A stretch of DNA of 63,542 nucleotides from CAZZKE01 sp964655005 (GTDB lineage: Bacteria; Pseudomonadota; Alphaproteobacteria; Rhodospirillales; JABHCV01), in NCBI GenBank assembly GCA_964655005.1, contig CAZZKE010000010.1, forward strand, positions 1 to 63,542, in the 5' to 3' direction. The translations under genes and the position numbers were made by a program. Shown here in pieces: positions 16,815 to 25,557 of this stretch (position 1 is its first letter; every line of letters starts with the position of its first letter). The notes beneath the pieces are model-generated. The model made no database searches and was not told the DNA's origin. It saw only the letters and a list, made by a program, of their open reading frames with translations.

Positions 16815-19800
16815 TTGCTTAAATTCTCCAAGATCCGGCTGAGCGGCTTCAAGTCGTTTGTCGATCCGACCGAGCTTCTGATCGAACGGGGGTTGACCGG
16901 GGTGGTCGGCCCCAATGGCTGTGGTAAATCCAATCTGGTCGAGGCCCTGCGCTGGTCCATGGGCGAAACTTCGGCCAAGCAGATGCGCGGCAAGGGTATG
17001 GACGATGTTATCTTCGGCGGCACGGCAAACCGCAGCGCCCGCAACATCGCCGAAGTGATCCTTAGCCTGGACAACAGCGAACGCACGGCGCCGGCCCAGT
17101 TCAACGATTCCGAACAGCTGGAGGTCAGCCGCCGTATTGAGCGGGACAGCGGTTCTACCTACCGGGTCAACGGCAGGGAAGTGCGGGCCAAGGATGTGCA
17201 ACTGCTGTTCGCCGATTCATCCACCGGCGCCCGCTCGACGGCGATGGTTTCGCAAGGCCGCATCGGCGCCGTCATCGCCGCCAAGCCGGCGCAGCGGCGC
17301 GGCCTGCTGGAAGAAGCGGCCGGTATCACCGGCCTGCATTCCCGGCGCCACGAAGCGGAATTGCGGCTGCGCGGCGCCGAAACCAACCTGGAACGCCTGC
17401 AAGATATCCTCGGCGCTCTGGACAGCCAGATGCAGGGCCTGAAAAAACAGGCCCGGCAGGCCAATCGCTACCGCAATCTGTCCGATCATATCCGCAAGGC
17501 CGAAGCCAGCCTGTATCATTTGCGCTGGCTGGCCGGGACCGGCGGACTCGAGAAACACCGGGAGCAGTTGAAACTCGCCAACGCCCGGGTCGAGGAACTG
17601 ACCCGTCTGGCCGCCACCGCCGCGACCCGCCAGGCCGGGTATGCCGAAGGCCTGCCGGACCTGAGGCGGCGGGAGGCCGAGGCGGCGGCGGAACTGCACC
17701 GCCTTAACGTTGCCCGCGACGGGCTCGATGCGGAAGAGCGGCGGATCGACGAGGCCCGCAGCGATACCGAACACCGGCTGGCTCAGGTCACTTCGGACAT
17801 GGCCCGGGAAAAAGCCCTGGCCGTCGACGCCGAACAGGCCATTGTCGGCCTGGAGAGCGAACGCGGACGCATCGAAGCGGCCTGCGAAGGCGAGGAAGAA
17901 GGTGGCGAGGCGGCGAAGCTGAGCCTGGCCGAGGCGAATCAGGCGGTTACGGCCCTGGACCAGGAACTTAGCGGTATCAGCGATCGCTTTGCCGCCGATG
18001 AAGCCCGCCGTACCAGCCTGACCCGCACCGTCGGCGAGTTGACCGAACGGAAGGAACGGCTGAACCGCCGCGCCGGCGAAACCGCCGAACAGCGGCTTCT
18101 GCTGGAAGCCGGGGCCATCGATGCGGCCACCCTGGCCGCCGCCGAAGCCGACCTGGAAAAATCGCGGTCGGACCTGGAATCGGCCAGAACCAATGCCGAG
18201 ACCGCCGATACTAACCGCGCCCAGGCCGTCGAAAAAGTGAATCAGGCATTATCGCTGCAACACGCGGCGGAAGCCACACGGACCCGTTTGCAGGCCGAAC
18301 AACAGGCCCTGACCGATGTCCTGCATCAGGACACCGGCGATGAACAATGGCCGTCCCTGATCGACGAAGTTACCGTCAGCCCCGGTTATGAAGCGGCCCT
18401 GGGGGTGGCGCTGGGGGAAGATCTGTCGGCGCCGGTCGATCATCCCGCTCCGGTCCACTGGAAAACGCTGACCCCGTTCGCCAGCCCGGCCGCCCTGGTG
18501 GCGGAACCGCTTAGCCGGTTCGTCAGCGGCCCGGATGCCCTGGCCCGGCGGCTGAATCAAATTGGCGTCGTCGATAACGACGATGACGGCGAACGCCTGG
18601 CGAACCAATTATTGCAGGGCCAATGTTTGGTCAGCCGCCAGGGCGGCCTGTGGCGGTGGGATGGTTACACCGTCGTGGCCGGCGCCCGGACCGCCGCCGC
18701 CGCCCGCCTGCAACAACGCAACCGTCTGGCGGAGATCGATGCCCTGCTGGTCCATGCCGACGCCGAGCTGGCCGCCGCCGAGGCGGAAACCCGGCAGGCC
18801 CGCGATCTGGCGGCGCTGGCCGAAAGCGGACTGGGAGACGCCCGCGCCGCCATCGCGGCAGCCGACCAGGCCTACAATCAGGCCCGCGACACCCTGGGAG
18901 GCATCAAGGAGAGTGCGGCGCATCAGTCATCCAGGCTGGCGGCGCTGGGGGAAACCGAAAATACCATTCGCATCGATATCGAGGAAACCGCCGGTCATTG
19001 CCGCGAGGCCGAGGAAAACCTGACGGCCTTGCCCGACCCGGAACTGGCGCGCCAGAAGATAGCACGGATGCGGGCCGATCTGGCCGACCGCAGGGCCGTC
19101 CAGCTTGAGCGTCAGAGCGCCTTTGATGCCCTGATCCGATCGGCCCGGGAGCGTCGCGAACGGCTGGCCGATATTGGCCGTGAAATTGATTCATGGAGCC
19201 ACCGCGCCGGCGATGCGGCCCGGCAAATCGAACAGCTTGGCGAACGACGGCAAATCGAACAGACGGAACTGCAACGTCTGCGCTCGCTGCCGGAGCAAAT
19301 CCGGCAACAATGCCAGGCCCTGATGGACAAAATCGAGGCTTCCGAGGAAACCCGTAAACGGGCCGGTGAAAAACTGGCGGAAGCCGAAAACCTTTTGGCC
19401 GAAGCGGAAAAGGCCCTGCGTTCGACCGAGGCCGAATTGGCGGTGGCGCGGGAAGACCGGGTCCGCGCCGAGGGACTGGTCGAACAATCGGTGATCGTGC
19501 TGGCCGACTTGTCCGAACGGGTGCTCGACAAGCTGGACGCCGAACCGGAACAGTTGGCGGAAATCGCCGGGCTGGATGGCGACAAACCGCTACCCGAACT
19601 GGAAGCCGTCGAACGCAAGGTCGAACGGCTGATTCGCGAACGCGACACCATGGGGCCGGTCAACCTGCGGGCCGAACAGGAGACCCAGGAACTGAAAGAG
19701 CAGATCGACACCCTGGAAACCGAGCGCGACGATCTAACCCTGGCAATCGAGAAATTACGCAAGGGTATTTCCGAACTTAACCGGGAAGGCCGGGAGCGGC

Positions 19801-20276
19801 TATTGCAGTCGTTTAACGAGGTCAACGCGCATTTTCAGGAATTGTTTCAGCGGCTGTTTGGCGGCGGCAAGGCCTATCTGGAACTGGCCGATTCCGATGA
19901 TCCGCTGGAAGCCGGCCTGGAAATTATGGCCAGCCCGCCCGGCAAGCGCCTGCAAAGCCTGTCATTATTGTCCGGCGGCGAACAGGCATTGACGGCGCTG
20001 GCCCTGTTGTTCGGGGTGTTTCTGACCAATCCGGCGCCGATTTGCGTGCTTGACGAAGTCGATGCCCCCCTGGATGACGCCAACGTCGATCGCTTTTGCA
20101 CCATGCTTGACGAAATGGCCGCCGCCGGCCGGACCCGCTTTTTAATCATTACCCATCACCGCCTGACCATGGCCCGCATGCACCGGCTGTTCGGGGTGAC
20201 CATGGCTGAACGCGGGGTCTCGCAACTGGTCTCGGTCGATCTGCAACAGGCCGAACAAATTCGCCGGACCGCGTAA
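16815..20276 (+). CDS. smc: chromosome segregation ATPase SMC
   Basis: A 1153-aa SMC protein. The N-terminal ATPase lobe has Walker A GPNGCGKSN. Two long coiled coils rich in Glu, Ala, Arg and Leu flank a hinge at about residues 500-620. The C-terminal lobe has the signature LLSGGEQAL and Walker B ICVLDEVDAPLDD. It starts with TTG. It compacts and segregates the chromosome with ScpA/ScpB, which are not encoded here. The length is normal for alphaproteobacterial SMC. Confidence 0.96.
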   Translation: MLKFSKIRLSGFKSFVDPTELLIERGLTGVVGPNGCGKSNLVEALRWSMGETSAKQMRGKGMDDVIFGGTANRSARNIAEVILSLDNSERTAPAQFNDSEQLEVSRRIERDSGSTYRVNGREVRAKDVQLLFADSSTGARSTAMVSQGRIGAVIAAKPAQRRGLLEEAAGITGLHSRRHEAELRLRGAETNLERLQDILGALDSQMQGLKKQARQANRYRNLSDHIRKAEASLYHLRWLAGTGGLEKHREQLKLANARVEELTRLAATAATRQAGYAEGLPDLRRREAEAAAELHRLNVARDGLDAEERRIDEARSDTEHRLAQVTSDMAREKALAVDAEQAIVGLESERGRIEAACEGEEEGGEAAKLSLAEANQAVTALDQELSGISDRFAADEARRTSLTRTVGELTERKERLNRRAGETAEQRLLLEAGAIDAATLAAAEADLEKSRSDLESARTNAETADTNRAQAVEKVNQALSLQHAAEATRTRLQAEQQALTDVLHQDTGDEQWPSLIDEVTVSPGYEAALGVALGEDLSAPVDHPAPVHWKTLTPFASPAALVAEPLSRFVSGPDALARRLNQIGVVDNDDDGERLANQLLQGQCLVSRQGGLWRWDGYTVVAGARTAAAARLQQRNRLAEIDALLVHADAELAAAEAETRQARDLAALAESGLGDARAAIAAADQAYNQARDTLGGIKESAAHQSSRLAALGETENTIRIDIEETAGHCREAEENLTALPDPELARQKIARMRADLADRRAVQLERQSAFDALIRSARERRERLADIGREIDSWSHRAGDAARQIEQLGERRQIEQTELQRLRSLPEQIRQQCQALMDKIEASEETRKRAGEKLAEAENLLAEAEKALRSTEAELAVAREDRVRAEGLVEQSVIVLADLSERVLDKLDAEPEQLAEIAGLDGDKPLPELEAVERKVERLIRERDTMGPVNLRAEQETQELKEQIDTLETERDDLTLAIEKLRKGISELNREGRERLLQSFNEVNAHFQELFQRLFGGGKAYLELADSDDPLEAGLEIMASPPGKRLQSLSLLSGGEQALTALALLFGVFLTNPAPICVLDEVDAPLDDANVDRFCTMLDEMAAAGRTRFLIITHHRLTMARMHRLFGVTMAERGVSQLVSVDLQQAEQIRRTA

Positions 20277-20361
20277 CCCTATGTTGCAGCGCGGCATACA
20301 GGGGCGTATAGCATTAAAAAAATCTAATATTATCAAATGGTTATGTATGCGGCATTGGTCC

Positions 20362-20390
20362 TTGACAGGGCCTTGGCGGGGCATTACTTT
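20362..20390 (+). promoter_or_regulatory. sigma-70-type promoter of the F0 ATP synthase operon
   Basis: A consensus -35 TTGACA (20362-20367), a 17-bp spacer and -10 TACTTT (20385-20390), about 60 bp upstream of atpI in the gap after smc. Confidence 0.65.
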
Positions 20391-20451
20391 CCGCACGGTT
20401 TAAAGCTAAGTTCGAACGTATTTCCGGGGAGAAAACTGGCGTATCGGTTTG

Positions 20452-20790
20452 ATGAAGGACAAAAACCCAGAGGCCGACCTGGAGGACCTGGACGACCGGC
20501 TCAAACGGGCCCGTAGGGAAGGGAAATCCGGGAATCCGGCCACCGCCGATGGTGCTGCGAACCAGACATCGGGGTTCGCCATGGCCATGCGGGTCGGCGC
20601 GGAACTGGTGTCGGCATTGATCGTCGGCGTGGGGATTGGACTGTTGTTGGATAACTGGCTGGATACCGGGCCGTGGTTTTTGGTGGTCTTTTTTTTCCTG
20701 GGTGCCGGGGCCGGGGTGTTGAATGTCTACCGGACAGCCGGTAGCATGGCGCCGGTTCCCGGATACCGGCAGGACTCGATAGACAAATAA
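20452..20790 (+). CDS. atpI: ATP synthase accessory protein AtpI
   Basis: A 112-aa protein with a charged N-terminal third (DLEDLDDRLKRARREGKSG) and two membrane helices (about residues 45-65 and 72-95) joined by a DTGP turn, as in AtpI of alphaproteobacteria. It assists c-ring assembly and Mg2+ supply in studied systems. It is the first gene of the F0 operon. The start is ATG20452, with a TTG immediately before it. Confidence 0.9.
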   Translation: MKDKNPEADLEDLDDRLKRARREGKSGNPATADGAANQTSGFAMAMRVGAELVSALIVGVGIGLLLDNWLDTGPWFLVVFFFLGAGAGVLNVYRTAGSMAPVPGYRQDSIDK

Positions 20791-20811
20791 CAGGTTACGG
20801 ACGAATAAAAA

Positions 20812-21537
20812 GTGGCAAATCCGCTAGAGCAATTTGAAATCAAGACGCTGGTTCCCATTTATCTGGGCAACGTCGATGCCTCGTTGACCAATTCGGGTCT
20901 TTTCATGGTGATTACGGTGGCGGCGGTCACCATGTTCGTGACACTGGGCATGCGCAACCGGTCTCTGGTCCCCGGGCGCTGGCAGTCGATGGCCGAACTT
21001 AGCTATGAATTTATCGTCGGCATGATTCGCGACAATGTGGGCAACGAAGGCCGCAAGTATTTTCCGTTCATCTTCACGCTGTTCATGTTTATCCTGTTCG
21101 CCAATCTTATCGGCCTGATCCCGTACAGCTTCGCTTTCACCAGCCATATCGCGGTCACCTTCGCCATGGCCATCGTCGTCTTTCTGGGCGTTACCCTGAT
21201 TGGCATCATCCGCCACGGGCTGCACTTTTTCAGCTTCTTCCTGCCCAAGGGCGTACCCATGCTGATGGCCCCGATACTGGTGCCGATCGAAATCGTTTCC
21301 TATCTTTCCCGCCCGATCAGCCTGTCGATCCGGCTGTTCGCCAACATGATGGCCGGGCACACCATGATGAAGGTGTTCGCCGGATTCATCATCCCGCTTG
21401 GCATCCTGGGCGGCTGGGCGCCGCTGGCCGTCGATGTGGCGCTGACCATTTTTGAATTGCTGGTGGCTTTCCTGCAGGCCTATGTGTTTACGGTTCTGAC
21501 CTGCCTGTATCTGAACGACGCGATAAATTTGCACTAG
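20812..21537 (+). CDS. atpB: F0F1 ATP synthase subunit a
   Basis: A 241-aa membrane protein with five to six hydrophobic segments. The essential Arg of the proton path is in SLSIRLFANMMAGH. The conserved C-terminal helix reads LVAFLQAYVFTVLTCLYL. The GTG start lies 21 bp after atpI. Confidence 0.95.
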   Translation: MANPLEQFEIKTLVPIYLGNVDASLTNSGLFMVITVAAVTMFVTLGMRNRSLVPGRWQSMAELSYEFIVGMIRDNVGNEGRKYFPFIFTLFMFILFANLIGLIPYSFAFTSHIAVTFAMAIVVFLGVTLIGIIRHGLHFFSFFLPKGVPMLMAPILVPIEIVSYLSRPISLSIRLFANMMAGHTMMKVFAGFIIPLGILGGWAPLAVDVALTIFELLVAFLQAYVFTVLTCLYLNDAINLH

Positions 21538-21590
21538 GAATAATCTTTCACATCAACCCGAAAATCATTGAGAAACTAAGGAATTTGACC

Positions 21591-21815
21591 ATGGAACTTG
21601 ATGCCGCAAAAATGATAGGCGCCGGTCTGGCCGTTATTGGACTGGGGGGCGTCGGCGCCGGTATCGGCAACATCTTTTCGTCGCTGATCGGTTCAATCGC
21701 TCGCAACCCGGCCGCGCGTGGACAGGTTTTCGGCCTGGCCATGCTTGGCTTCGCGCTGGTTGAAGCCGTTGCGCTGTATGCGTTGCTGATCTCGTTTCTG
21801 ATCCTGTTCGCTTGA
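21591..21815 (+). CDS. atpE: F0F1 ATP synthase subunit c
   Basis: A 74-aa hairpin protein with two glycine-rich membrane helices, the polar loop ARNP and the proton-carrying Glu in FALVEAVALY. The ATG at 21591 follows an AAGGAA ribosome binding site. A Glu at this site is compatible with proton coupling. The set of residues for Na+ binding is not evident. Confidence 0.95.
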   Translation: MELDAAKMIGAGLAVIGLGGVGAGIGNIFSSLIGSIARNPAARGQVFGLAMLGFALVEAVALYALLISFLILFA

Positions 21816-21874
21816 TTTTTCAACGGCGGTCTTTATCCGGGCCGCCGATTGTGAACCCCAATCCGGAGCAATCC

Positions 21875-22441
21875 ATGGGAAAAATCCTGGCTTCGCTGAT
21901 TATAGCCTCGCCCGTGGCGATGGCCTTTCCGGCCGCCGCCGCCGCCGGTTTGCCGCAACTGGACGTCGCTACGTTCCCGCCGCAACTGATCTGGCTGGTG
22001 CTGACATTCACCGCGCTGTACCTGATTATGTCCAGGGTCGCGTTGCCACGGGTAAGTCAGGTTCTGGAAGAACGGCAGCACCGCATCGAAGACAACCTGA
22101 AAAAGGCCGAGACCTTGAAGCAGGAGGCCGAAGCCGCCGCCGCCGCGCATCAAAAAGCCCTGGCCGAGGCCCGCTCCGAAGCCCATGGCGTGATGATCGA
22201 CGCCATGGACCGCATCGCCGATGAAGCGGCCCGGCGGCAAGCCGTATTGAGTGAGAATATGGAGGCCGAAACCAACGCCGCCGAGCAACGGATCGGTGAA
22301 GCACGGGATATGGCGATGGCGTCGCTGGGCGAGGTCGCAAGTGAGGTGGCGCTGGCGACGGCGGAAAAACTGACCGGCGAAAACATCGACGGCGGGGAAG
22401 TCGCCGCCACCGTCGCCGGCATTATGGGGGAACGTCGATGA
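21875..22441 (+). CDS. atpF': F0F1 ATP synthase subunit b'
   Basis: A 188-aa peripheral stalk subunit. One membrane segment (PQLIWLVLTFTALYLIMSR) follows a short, alanine-rich, signal-like N-terminus. A long charged coiled coil rich in Ala and Glu makes up the rest. The start is ATG21875 with a GGAG ribosome binding site. The longer open frame overlaps atpE and is not needed. The 3' end overlaps atpF by 4 bp. Separate b and b' genes are usual in alphaproteobacteria and phototroph lineages. Confidence 0.92.
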   Translation: MGKILASLIIASPVAMAFPAAAAAGLPQLDVATFPPQLIWLVLTFTALYLIMSRVALPRVSQVLEERQHRIEDNLKKAETLKQEAEAAAAAHQKALAEARSEAHGVMIDAMDRIADEAARRQAVLSENMEAETNAAEQRIGEARDMAMASLGEVASEVALATAEKLTGENIDGGEVAATVAGIMGERR

Positions 22442-22974
22442 CCGCCGCCTACGCCGCCGAAGCCGCCGAAGCGGCGGTCGGCCAGGAAGCTTTTTACGAC
22501 TCCCCGGAATTCTGGGTGATGATTGCCTTCGTCATCACCATCGGCCTGATCGGCAAAACCGTCGTGCAAAAAGTTTCGAGCGCGCTGGACGAACGATCGG
22601 AAGGTATTCGCAGCGAGATAGAAGAAGCCACCCAGCTGCGCGAAGAGGCCCAGGACCTGTTGGCTTCGTACGAGCGCAAGGTCCGCGATGCCGCCGAAGA
22701 AGCCCGGCAGATTGTCGAACGGGCCAGGTCCGAAGCCGAATATCTTACCAAAAAGGCCGATGACGACTTGCAGGACCTGCTGGAACGCCGCCAGCGTCAG
22801 GCCAAGGAACGTATCGCCCAGGCGGAAGCCGCCGCCATCGATGATGTGCGCGATGCCGCCATCGAATTGGCCCTGGAAGCCAGCCGCCGCATATTGGCCG
22901 AGAAAATAACCGGCGACAGGGCCGACAGCCTGATTGACGCCGCCATCAGGGAACTTCCCGGCAAGCTGCATTAG
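22438..22974 (+). CDS. atpF: F0F1 ATP synthase subunit b
   Basis: A 178-aa stalk subunit with one N-terminal membrane helix (PEFWVMIAFVITIGLIGKTVV) and a long helical region containing the DERSEGIRSEIEEA dimerisation segment. The ATG overlaps the b' stop (ATGA). It ends the F0 operon proper. The F1 genes are elsewhere. Confidence 0.94.
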   Translation: MTAAYAAEAAEAAVGQEAFYDSPEFWVMIAFVITIGLIGKTVVQKVSSALDERSEGIRSEIEEATQLREEAQDLLASYERKVRDAAEEARQIVERARSEAEYLTKKADDDLQDLLERRQRQAKERIAQAEAAAIDDVRDAAIELALEASRRILAEKITGDRADSLIDAAIRELPGKLH

Positions 22975-24207
22975 ATGTTCGATGTCGATTTCGCCCGCCG
23001 CCGGTTCCCGGCTGGCGTATGGGACTGGGCCTTTTTCGAAAATGCCGGCGGCAGTTTCGTACCGGCCAGCGTTATCGCCAGACTCACCGACTACATGAGC
23101 GAAACCCAGGTGCAGCCAGCGGCCCGTTATCCGGCCTCGGTCGCGGCGACGGAACGAATGGCGCTGGGGCATAGCCTGATGGCTGAAATGATTGGCGCCG
23201 CGCCCGACGAAGTGACGGTCTCGGCCTCGACCTCGATTAATGTTTATGTGCTGTCCCGGGCCCTTCGGCCACTGTGGAAAGAAGGCGACGAAATCATCGT
23301 GGCGGTGCAGAACCACGAGGCCAATTCCGGACCGTGGCGGCGGCTGGCCGACACTGGAATCAAAGTCATTGAATGGCCGGTCGATCCCCTGACCGGCGCC
23401 ATGGACACCGCCGATCTGGCCGGACTGCTGACCGACCGGACCCGGCTGGTTGCGTTCCCCCATGTCTCGAATATCCTGGGCGCCATCAACGATGTGCCGG
23501 CGATTACCGGTCTGGTCCACGACGCCGGCGCCATGGTCTGCGTCGATGGCGTCGCCTATGCGCCGCACCGGGCGGTCGATGTCAAGGCCTGGGATGTGGA
23601 TTTCTACCTGTTCAGTTTCTACAAGGTGTTCGGCCCCCACATGGGATGCCTGTATGGCAAGAAGGACCGTCTGCTGGAAGCCCGTGGACAGTATCATTAT
23701 TTCATCGGCGAGGAAGAAACCGCCATGAAATTGAACCCGTCCGGGCCACAGCATGAAATGATCGCCTGCCTGGCCGGGATCGCCGACTATTTCGAGACCC
23801 TGGCCGATCACCATCTGGCGGAAAAACCAAACCGTCTGCACGACCGGGTCAAGGCGGTATACGAACTGGCCGCCCGCCACGAAGAAAAACTGGCGCGGCG
23901 CTTTATCGATTTTGCCACGGCGAAGCCGGGTATTCGGTTGATCGGACCCGACAGCGGCGATATGGGCGTCCGGGTGCCGACATTTTCCTTCGTCGTCGAC
24001 GGAATCGCTTCCGGGGAAATATCGGAACGCCTGCTGGCCGACAAGGTGGCGCTGTCGAATGGGCATTTCTATGCCCGGCGGCTGGTCGAGGCGGTCGGCA
24101 TCGGCGACAGCGGAGACGGCGTCGTGCGCGCCTCGATGGCCCATTATACCAGCGAGGATGATGTCGAGCGCTTGATAGCTGGTCTCGACCGAACTATATC
24201 AAGTTAA
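22975..24207 (+). CDS. aminotransferase class V / cysteine desulfurase-like PLP enzyme
   Basis: A 410-aa fold-type I PLP enzyme. The Schiff-base Lys is in FSFYKVFGPHMG. VCVDGVAYAPHRAVDVKAWDVDFY supplies the cofactor-binding Asp. The N-terminus WAFFENAGGSFVP fits the CsdA/isopenicillin N epimerase-like subgroup. No catalytic Cys loop typical of cysteine desulfurases is evident. The ATG directly abuts the atpF stop with no intergenic base, so translation is probably coupled to the ATP synthase operon. The substrate is unknown. Confidence 0.82.
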   Translation: MFDVDFARRRFPAGVWDWAFFENAGGSFVPASVIARLTDYMSETQVQPAARYPASVAATERMALGHSLMAEMIGAAPDEVTVSASTSINVYVLSRALRPLWKEGDEIIVAVQNHEANSGPWRRLADTGIKVIEWPVDPLTGAMDTADLAGLLTDRTRLVAFPHVSNILGAINDVPAITGLVHDAGAMVCVDGVAYAPHRAVDVKAWDVDFYLFSFYKVFGPHMGCLYGKKDRLLEARGQYHYFIGEEETAMKLNPSGPQHEMIACLAGIADYFETLADHHLAEKPNRLHDRVKAVYELAARHEEKLARRFIDFATAKPGIRLIGPDSGDMGVRVPTFSFVVDGIASGEISERLLADKVALSNGHFYARRLVEAVGIGDSGDGVVRASMAHYTSEDDVERLIAGLDRTISS

Positions 24208-24231
24208 ATCTGTTGATAACAGGAGCCCCCC

Positions 24232-24543
24232 ATGACGGCGGATATCCGCGCCAGCCTGACCAAAACCAGCACCTGGACCCGGTTGATTTACATGATCCTG
24301 TTCGGCGTCGCATTCAACGTCGCCGAAATGGTCATAGCCGTTGTCGCCGTTGTGCAGTTTTTCACCGTATTGCTGGGTGGCGAAGGACCCAACAGGCGGT
24401 TGCAGGATTTCGGAGGGGCGCTTGGCGCATATCTGCGTCAGGTCATTTCCTTCCTGACTTATGAAAGCGACGAAAAGCCATTCCCGATCGGTGCCTGGCC
24501 GGAAACCATCGCAGATAATGGCAAGGTCATCAAAACTGGTTAA
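24232..24543 (+). CDS. DUF4389 domain-containing membrane protein
   Basis: A 103-aa protein with a strongly hydrophobic stretch (WTRLIYMILFGVAFNVAEMVIAVVAVVQFFTVLL, in two segments), followed by LGAYLRQVISFLTYESDEKPFPIGAWP, the hallmark of DUF4389. Function is unknown. It has a GGAG ribosome binding site and follows the PLP enzyme by 24 bp. Confidence 0.75.
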   Translation: MTADIRASLTKTSTWTRLIYMILFGVAFNVAEMVIAVVAVVQFFTVLLGGEGPNRRLQDFGGALGAYLRQVISFLTYESDEKPFPIGAWPETIADNGKVIKTG

Positions 24544-24731
24544 CTGACGGCAGTACTGTAGAAACATATCCCGGCAGTCTCCGGCGTGAGGAAATATTTT
24601 GCCCAATACAGGTTAAGACGCCGCGCCGACTAGGCGCCCGGTTCCCCGCCAGATTCAGCCGTCGCGACGGGACGGTTATAGATGTCCAGATCGCCCTTAC
24701 GGCGGCCGGTGATGGAGACGACGAAAATTAT

Positions 24732-25463
24732 ATGCTCGAAGCGCGCGATATCACCGCCCACCGGAGCGCCGTGATGGCGCTGCATCAAATAAATCTGGAA
24801 CTGGACCAGCGGGTGCGAACCAGGACACGGGAACTGACCGACGAAGTGGCCCGCCGCAGGGAGACCGAGGAACAACTGCGCCAATCGGCCCAGCATGACA
24901 GTTTAACGGGTTTGCCCAACCGCCGATTGCTGATGGAACGGCTCGATCAGGCGATACGCCGGGCGCACCGGGACGGCAACAAAGTCGCCGTCATATTTGT
25001 CGATCTCGATGGCTTCAAGGAAGTCAACGACACCCACGGCCACGACGCCGGGGACAGGGTGCTGAAAGATATTTCGGGGCTGCTGCTCGATCAGGTCCGT
25101 GAAACCGACACCGTGGGCCGCCTGGGCGGCGATGAATTTATCATCGCCTACACCGATCTGGCGACGCCCGAAGAGGCCACGGCGCTGAGCCTACGGATCC
25201 TGGACGCATTCCAGGAACGGCAACTGCCGGGTGAAGGCCGGAAGGACAAAGTCGGCGCCAGCATCGGCATCGCCATGTACCCCGATCACGGGGATAACGG
25301 CGCCGATCTGATAATGGTCGCCGATGCCGCCATGTATGATGTGAAAAGGCGCGGCAAGAACGGGTTTGTACTGGCGTCGCCGGCGAATCGACGGTGCGGT
25401 CGGGGGCCGCTAATACCAAGGATCAATGAGCCTTTATCAGTGATCCTTGGTATAACAGGTTGA
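24732..25463 (+). CDS. N-terminally truncated PAS-GGDEF protein
   Basis: The GGDEF domain is complete: DSLTGLPNRR, VIFVDLDGFKEVND, GGDEF, with an RETD inhibitory site five residues before it and ASIGIAMYPDHG after it. A coiled coil (LDQRVRTRTRELTDEVARRRETEEQL) precedes it. Reading the same frame upstream, codons 24519-24731 remain open and encode what looks like the second half of a PAS domain (RRDGTVIDVQIAL, ending LEARDITAHR), but there is no ATG, GTG or TTG before ATG24732. The sensor half has probably been lost. The last 17 or so residues are encoded by an inverted repeat (25413-25453). Confidence 0.75.
   Translation: MLEARDITAHRSAVMALHQINLELDQRVRTRTRELTDEVARRRETEEQLRQSAQHDSLTGLPNRRLLMERLDQAIRRAHRDGNKVAVIFVDLDGFKEVNDTHGHDAGDRVLKDISGLLLDQVRETDTVGRLGGDEFIIAYTDLATPEEATALSLRILDAFQERQLPGEGRKDKVGASIGIAMYPDHGDNGADLIMVADAAMYDVKRRGKNGFVLASPANRRCGRGPLIPRINEPLSVILGITG
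25413..25453. repeat. 13-bp palindromic repeat unit (ATACCAAGGATCA family)
   Basis: Perfect arms ATACCAAGGATCA (25413-25425) and TGATCCTTGGTAT (25441-25453) with a 15-base loop. The same 13-mer recurs as a half-site at 60525-60537, and the ATACCAA core recurs at 16794, 38883 and, inverted, at 38974. This looks like a dispersed REP-type element. It lies at the very end of the GGDEF reading frame. Confidence 0.7.
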
Positions 25464-25557
25464 TTGCCTGACCCGGTCAAACATGCTAACAGTGCATTAG
25501 TGGAGCATCACGGAAAAAGCATCACAGAATGCGTTTTTGTAGATGGGGGGGTGCAAT

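Noticed and set aside
22150..24144. 664-aa minus-strand open frame opposite atpF and the PLP enzyme gene
   Set aside because: It is antisense to well-supported genes and its translation is low-complexity Gly/Arg/Gln/His sequence with no family features. High GC keeps the frame open by chance.
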